A DNA stretch of 64,000 nucleotides from Moraxella sp. Its GTDB lineage: Bacteria; Pseudomonadota; Gammaproteobacteria; Pseudomonadales; Moraxellaceae. Positions within the stretch are counted from its first letter, which is position 1; every line of letters starts with the position of its first letter. The DNA is taken from contig NZ_JAUNDY010000008.1 of the NCBI RefSeq assembly GCF_030525845.1, positions 1-64,000 of the forward strand. Reading direction: 5' to 3'. The position numbers and the translations under genes were made by a program. The notes under the pieces were generated by a model, which was not told the DNA's origin, searched no databases, and saw only the letters and a program-made list of their open reading frames with translations. Shown piece after piece: positions 60,337 through 64,000 of this stretch.

Positions 60337-61123
60337 TTTTCTGTATGTGGACACTGACCGCATTAAATCCTATTACGCTCAGCTAACAGGCTTTGGGTCT
60401 TTATCCAGTTTAAAAATGTCAGACAATACTGTTATGACTCAGCTGAAAGAAGCAACGGTTGGTGTACCTACGGTCACAGGCGGTAAACTATCTCACGCCA
60501 AGATGATGACAAATACTGGGGAACGCTACTATGACCCCACACCATCCATGCCAACCGATGTCATCAATCGCCTAGATGAACTTGGGTTTATTAAGCGTGA
60601 ATTGAGTCGGGATAATTTAGGTAATTTAGTACTACTTTCTGGCGAACTTGGAATTTCAGACATTAGTTTGTTAAAAGACACAATAGACATTATTCTAAGA
60701 CAAGCCGCTGAAGAAAAAGCACAAGCGGAGCCAAACCCTAAAAAACGCAAACAAATTTACGAACAAGAAGTCAAAGACAATAAACATATTGCCGAATTTT
60801 TAAAACATATTCCCTACTCATTAGAAGCACGGCTAATACTTGGTAATGATGAAGTGTGGATGACTCTAAATCGTGATGAAATCATCGGCAACGCTTATGA
60901 AATCAACTTTAAACATGGTGATTTTTTGTTGGGTGATTATTATGTGCTCGGCATATTAGATGCAATGCCGAATGATGATTACAGCAACCATCAACACCAA
61001 AATGAGTTTAGAGTCGCCATGTCTACCATGCTCCAAGAACTAAAAGCACTCATGGGGAGACCTAATACTTGCTACGGCGTAACACCAATTGCAATATTTA
61101 GAACAATTAAGCCAAATAATTAA
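60299..61123 (+). CDS. DUF6414-like protein, prophage cargo
   Basis: The 274-residue protein opens TELLFDFLYVDTDRIKSYYA followed by QLTGFGSLSSLK. A beginning with a strand, then YxD-x-D-R-I-x-S-x-Y-x-Q is how DUF6414-family proteins start; these are of unknown function and often lie in mobile or defence regions. Two further parts are seen: a helical middle (EEKAQAEPNPKKRKQIYEQE) and a beta-rich end (HGDFLLGDYYVLGILDAMPN). It sits between terminase and protease, where no phage structural gene of this kind belongs, and its frame is intact while neighbours are broken. The family call is by resemblance. Confidence 0.55.
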   Translation: MAQSLPNTELLFDFLYVDTDRIKSYYAQLTGFGSLSSLKMSDNTVMTQLKEATVGVPTVTGGKLSHAKMMTNTGERYYDPTPSMPTDVINRLDELGFIKRELSRDNLGNLVLLSGELGISDISLLKDTIDIILRQAAEEKAQAEPNPKKRKQIYEQEVKDNKHIAEFLKHIPYSLEARLILGNDEVWMTLNRDEIIGNAYEINFKHGDFLLGDYYVLGILDAMPNDDYSNHQHQNEFRVAMSTMLQELKALMGRPNTCYGVTPIAIFRTIKPNN

Positions 61124-61190
61124 TTTTTTTAACTCATGAATCAATCCGCCCTTGTTTAGCAAGTTGGCGGTTTTTTATTGGAAAAAAATA

Positions 61191-61823
61191 ATGACCAAAG
61201 CCTACTCAACCCTACAAATCAAATCCGTAACCGATACGGACGATGAACGCCTTATCACAGGTATTGCCACCACCCCTAGCACCGACCGAGATGATGACAT
61301 TTTAGAGCCGACAGGGGCAAAATTTGCCTTACCAATCCCGCTACTATGGCAACACAATCATAATCAGCCCATTGGCGAAGTGATTTCGGCAACAGTAACA
61401 GACAAAGGCATTGAAATTGTTGCCAAAATTGCCAAAATCGCTGATGACGGCAAATTAAAAGAACGCATTGACGAAGCGTGGCAAAGCATTAAATCTGGAC
61501 TGGTTAAATGCTTATCCGTTGGCTTTAAAATCAAAGAATATAATTATTTGGAAAGCTCGTGGGGACTGCATATCAAAGAATGGGAATGGTACGAACTCTC
61601 AGTCGTTACCGTCCCTGCCAATGCGGACGCTGTGATTATCAGTGTTAAGCAAATCAAAGACGCCTTTGATTTACAAAAACAGTGTCTACCGTTACAACCA
61701 ACCCCAAATCCACCGATTAACCCCATTGCACCACCACCCACCCCAACCCAAACCCAAAAAAGCAACTCGTTAAATGGCGGTGTTGCTTTAATTTTACCCA
61801 AAAACGGAGTGAAACTTGTATGA
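61191..61823 (+). CDS. HK97-family prohead protease
   Basis: This capsid maturation protease (210 residues from ATG 61191) shows LITGIATTPSTDRDDDILEP, LLWQHNHNQPIGEVISATVT with the catalytic His, and LVKCLSVGFKIKEYNY with the catalytic Ser, followed by WEWYELSVVTVPANADAVII. A proline-rich C-terminal tail (about residues 165-200) is typical. It appears intact. Its stop overlaps the capsid start by 4 bases, the usual protease-capsid coupling. The portal gene, normally upstream, is missing, replaced by the cargo gene. Confidence 0.85.
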   Translation: MTKAYSTLQIKSVTDTDDERLITGIATTPSTDRDDDILEPTGAKFALPIPLLWQHNHNQPIGEVISATVTDKGIEIVAKIAKIADDGKLKERIDEAWQSIKSGLVKCLSVGFKIKEYNYLESSWGLHIKEWEWYELSVVTVPANADAVIISVKQIKDAFDLQKQCLPLQPTPNPPINPIAPPPTPTQTQKSNSLNGGVALILPKNGVKLV

Positions 61824-62335
61824 ATTACAAAGCACAACTGGCTCAAATCTTAGCCACAATCGCCGCCAAACAAAAGCAAATTGGCGATATTATGACAAAA
61901 TCAGTCGCAAACGGACACACGCCAAGTGATGATGACGAAGCCACCATCACGGCACTAGAAGGCGAAATCGCTCGCCTTGAAAAGAATGCCGAACGCTTGC
62001 AAAAGTTAATCAAATCAGTGGAAACCGCCCCAAATCTGACCGAAATTGGCGGTGAAAATCCAGAACAAGCGGCGGCAAGTGCGACTGGCGAGCGTATCCC
62101 CAAAGAGAGTAAAAGCGTGAAAGTAGAATCCAATTTACCAAAAGGCATCGGCTTTGCACAAATGGCTCGTGCCAAAGCCCTATCTAGCAAACTGGCAAGC
62201 AAAGGCGACTTTGTGAGTGCTGTGGAAATCGCCAAATCCGCAGGAATGCACCCTGCCGTCATTGCCGAGCTAGAAAAATCGGCGACCGTCACCAAGCCAA
62301 TTTGGATTTTTAGAATTGGCAAAAATGAGTTTTAG
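61820..62335 (+). pseudogene. Major capsid protein, N-terminal part only
   Basis: Codons 1-157 follow the HK97-type capsid delta domain: a coiled coil (EATITALEGEIARLEKNAER) and the start of the mature region (KGIGFAQMARAKALSSKLAS then AKSAGMHPAVIAELEKSATV). Normal length is about 400 residues. After this the sequence changes into unrelated residues and overlaps the endolysin fragment, so everything from the capsid core through lysis genes was deleted at about 62290-62310. Confidence 0.75.
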
Positions 62336-62630
62336 TGGTGTAAATGCAAATAGTCCCTGTACGTTAAAGGCGTGTTCATGGGGGCTAGGGCAAATTATGG
62401 GCTTTAATCACAAATTGGTGGGGTTTGACAGTTTACAAACGTTTATCAATGCAATGTATGACAGCGAAAAAGCCCAACTGCAAGCAATGATTAACTTTTT
62501 AAAGTCGGCAGGACTTAAAAAAGCGATGAAAAACAAAAACTGGCGAGCGATAGCAAGGAGGTATAATGGCGTGGATTATGAGAAGTTTGATTATCATAAT
62601 AAATTGGCTCGTGCGTATGAGCGTGCTTAA
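62316..62630 (+). pseudogene. Phage endolysin (N-acetylmuramidase), C-terminal part only
   Basis: The ORF reads CTLKACSWGLGQIMGFNHKL then GFDSLQTFINAMYDSEKAQL and IARRYNGVDYEKFDYHNKLA, the C-terminal part of the DUF3380 muramidase domain that cleaves peptidoglycan glycan chains. The SWGLGQIMG motif is conserved, but the region with the catalytic Glu is upstream and lost. The visible start (62316) is an accident of the fusion. It marks the right part of the prophage remnant. Confidence 0.75.
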
Positions 62631-62669
62631 AAGTGATGGGCGAGTGAGTCGGAATGAGACTTAAAATAT

Positions 62670-62698
62670 TTGTCAATCCCTGTTTTACTTGCTATAAT
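62670..62698 (+). promoter_or_regulatory. Strong sigma-70 promoter near the right attachment site
   Basis: TTGTCA (62670-62675), a 17-base spacer, and a perfect TATAAT (62693-62698). No ORF of note follows before the right att site; it reads toward the flanking DNA. Confidence 0.6.
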
Positions 62699-62811
62699 AG
62701 CAGGCATATAGTTTAGTGATTGATGGCAACCACACACAGAACCCACACAAAATCAGATGATTTTTAAAAATATCTATAAAAATCAATGATTTATATAAAA
62801 TAATCAGTGGT

Positions 62812-62825
62812 CGCCATCTCCACCA
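62812..62825 (+). repeat. Right attachment site (attR)
   Basis: Second exact copy of CGCCATCTCCACCA, as in the ssrA 3' end. Confidence 0.75.
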
Positions 62826-62869
62826 TACTTTTTCTTTGCAATCAAATATTTAACAGATAACTTAACCTT

Positions 62870-62893
62870 AGAATTTTACATATGTAAAATTCT
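62870..62893. promoter_or_regulatory. Perfect 24-bp palindrome, candidate operator
   Basis: AGAATTTTACAT and ATGTAAAATTCT join into an exact 24-bp palindrome. TTGTCA at 62901 with TATACA (62922) or TACATA (62924) follows 8 bases later, so the site lies just upstream of a plausible promoter for the 63012-63793 genes. This fits a dimeric regulator's binding site. Confidence 0.55.
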
Positions 62894-63011
62894 GTTTACT
62901 TTGTCAAGTTGGTTATGTTAGTATACATACACCATTACATAATAAGAAATGCTCTACATGATAGATGTTAGGGCATTTCTTTCCATCAATCATCTTGTTT
63001 TGGAGTTTATT

Positions 63012-63107
63012 ATGGTGATTAGAACTGCTCTAACATTCAAATTTTCAGAAGGTTGGTATGGTAAGTTTCCTGTCATGCCCTCATGCTTTATTGCTTATCC
63101 AATATGA
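63012..63107 (+). CDS. 31-residue ORF overlapping the next start
   Basis: ATG 63012 follows TGGAG; the product reads MVIRTALTFKFSEGWYGKFP and ends at TGA 63107, sharing the ATGA with ATG 63104. Such overlap implies translational coupling. Function unknown. Confidence 0.4.
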   Translation: MVIRTALTFKFSEGWYGKFPVMPSCFIAYPI

Positions 63108-63793
63108 AGTACTGGTCGTTTAAACGGTTTGTTGCAATTTGGTTAACTATACTAACTGTGGCAATTCTTATGCCACTACCCAAAAAATTGTACGTTCTAC
63201 TCAATGTTGAGCAGTGGTCTATTGGCGATTACATTATCGCTATACAGACATTTATTATTGGAATCTCTGCTATTGTTGCCGTTTTCACTATTGTATCAGC
63301 TAGGTCTGTCTCTAGAGAAAAGGCAACTTTGGAGATTATTCTTGCAGACAATAAAGATAGAGACTTGATTGAATCCCATTCAGATTTATTGTTGTTTTTA
63401 AAAAGCCCAAAAAAATTTTATAAAGAATACAATGATAAAAATGATTTACCTCAATCAGAAGATGTTGACATTATAGACTTGCCTGCAATTTTAAAAAAAG
63501 ATAAAGACGCCCTAACGCCCGCACAAGAAAACATCATGAGAAAAATGTTAACCGTTCTCAGTCGCCATGAATTTTATGCCATCGGCATTAATAATGGTCT
63601 GTTAGATGAGCGTCTTTTTAAGAGAATGAGTTGTTCTAATTTTATCCAGCTTTGGGAACAAGTTAGCCCTGCTGTCAATCAAATGCGTACCCAAAATAAT
63701 AAAGATACTTTATTTAAAGATTTTGAACTTCTTGCAACAAGATGGAAAGCAAACCCACTTCGTGTGGAGGATATCATTAAAGCCAGTAAGTAG
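63104..63793 (+). CDS. DUF4760-like membrane protein
   Basis: This 229-residue protein from ATG 63104 has two hydrophobic helices (FVAIWLTILTVAILMPL and YIIAIQTFIIGISAIVAVFT). A cytosolic helical domain follows with SREKATLEIILADNKDRDLI, AQENIMRKMLTVLSRHEFYA and GINNGLLDERLFKRMSCSNF, a pattern I associate with the DUF4760 family (function unknown). It resembles the plan of the split gene at 28752. It lies just outside the right prophage attachment site with a palindrome and promoter upstream. Confidence 0.65.
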   Translation: MKYWSFKRFVAIWLTILTVAILMPLPKKLYVLLNVEQWSIGDYIIAIQTFIIGISAIVAVFTIVSARSVSREKATLEIILADNKDRDLIESHSDLLLFLKSPKKFYKEYNDKNDLPQSEDVDIIDLPAILKKDKDALTPAQENIMRKMLTVLSRHEFYAIGINNGLLDERLFKRMSCSNFIQLWEQVSPAVNQMRTQNNKDTLFKDFELLATRWKANPLRVEDIIKASK

Positions 63794-63810
63794 CTTTATG
63801 TTTGATATGT

Positions 63811-63838
63811 AAACACCCACTACATCTAGTGGGTGTTT
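63811..63838. terminator. Bidirectional terminator
   Basis: AAACACCCACTA and TAGTGGGTGTTT are exact complements around CATC, placed between convergent genes ending at 63793 and 63844. Confidence 0.85.
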
Positions 63839-63843
63839 TGCCA

Positions 63844-64000
63844 TTAAAACGGATTTGTTATCACAGAACCAACTGCATCAGGAAGTAAGAATACACTACC
63901 GTCTAAAGGATTGCCCAATCTATTTAATACAAATGGGTCATACACACCTTGTCCACCTGCATATTCTACTGCATAATGCCCCATCACAGAGGATACAGGT
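63844..64000 (-). CDS. C-terminus of an unidentified protein (cut by window edge)
   Basis: One minus-strand frame is open from the window edge to TAA at 63844, ending GHYAVEYAGGQGVYDPFVLN then GSVFLLPDAVGSVITNPF. The convergent layout with a shared terminator supports a real gene. The family cannot be told from 51 residues. Confidence 0.5.
   Translation of the reverse strand, partial: PVSSVMGHYAVEYAGGQGVYDPFVLNRLGNPLDGSVFLLPDAVGSVITNPF

Larger units (their letters stand above)
58029..62825 (+). mobile_element. Degenerate prophage integrated at ssrA (4.8 kb remnant)
   Basis: Between the two copies of CGCCATCTCCACCA lie remains of a tailed phage: a truncated integrase, a primase-like fragment, a terminase large-subunit fragment, a prohead protease, a capsid N-terminus and an endolysin C-terminus, all on the plus strand in phage gene order. 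All portal, tail and most replication genes are gone. A cargo gene (60299-61123) and a small partner (60157) look intact. Confidence 0.8.

Noticed and set aside
61544-62322. Minus-strand ORFs opposite the prohead protease and capsid genes
   Set aside because: The plus-strand frames carry clear phage motifs; the minus-strand frames carry none.

Overview
The window looks like chromosomal DNA of a Moraxellaceae gammaproteobacterium, most likely a Moraxella. The evidence is a tmRNA tag reading ANDETYALAA, the secE-nusG-rplKAJL-rpoBC order, a Gram-negative envelope gene set (lgt, zipA, porin, TonB receptor, many lipoproteins) and AT-leaning intergenic DNA. No database search was run; gene names rest on motifs, lengths and context.

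Layout. 1-7.7 kb: small membrane paralogs, lgt, a lipoprotein, bolA, an Oxidored-like mini-protein, hemH, zipA, ligA and an EamA transporter. 7.7-15.6 kb: a minus-strand iron-siderophore region with a peptide/siderophore ABC exporter, a TonB-dependent receptor, and an overlapping operon of ATPase, lipoprotein binding protein and fused double permease behind a Fur-like box. 16.2-28.7 kb: tRNA-Trp, secE, nusG, rplK, rplA, an L10 leader, rplJ, rplL, rpoB and rpoC (UUG start). 28.7-40.9 kb: a split DUF4760-like gene with a slippery heptamer, nadE, a zinc-ribbon protein, a glutathione peroxidase, ruvB, a PBP5/6-type carboxypeptidase, a toxin-antitoxin pair with both genes frameshifted, a porin, miaE, nnrE/nnrD and a peroxiredoxin-glutaredoxin fusion.

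40.9-45.3 kb is the most unusual part. It holds a 779-bp IS1-type element with inverted ends and an 8-bp target duplication, a cluster of four perfect DnaA boxes, and a solute-binding lipoprotein gene. The promoter of that gene has a G14 tract filling its -35/-10 spacer (17 bp), which is the layout of a phase-variable promoter, and it is followed by a leader with mutually exclusive stems. groES-groEL follow on the same strand, with a heat-shock-like promoter.

45.4-57.7 kb: der coupled to a BrnT-like toxin pair, a HETLH metalloprotease-like protein, a class IV aminotransferase-like protein, a leader with a tiny ORF and terminator before rtcB, small unknown genes, an rnhB-mnmC-(unknown)-yciI-yciB operon, and two tandem, nearly identical solute-binding lipoproteins. 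57.7-62.8 kb: ssrA followed by a collapsed prophage bounded by a 14-bp direct repeat of the ssrA 3' end. It contains fragments of integrase, a primase-like gene, terminase, capsid and endolysin, apparently intact prohead protease, and an intact cargo gene resembling the DUF6414 family. 62.8-64 kb: a perfect 24-bp palindrome near a promoter, a DUF4760-like membrane protein and the end of an unidentified minus-strand gene.
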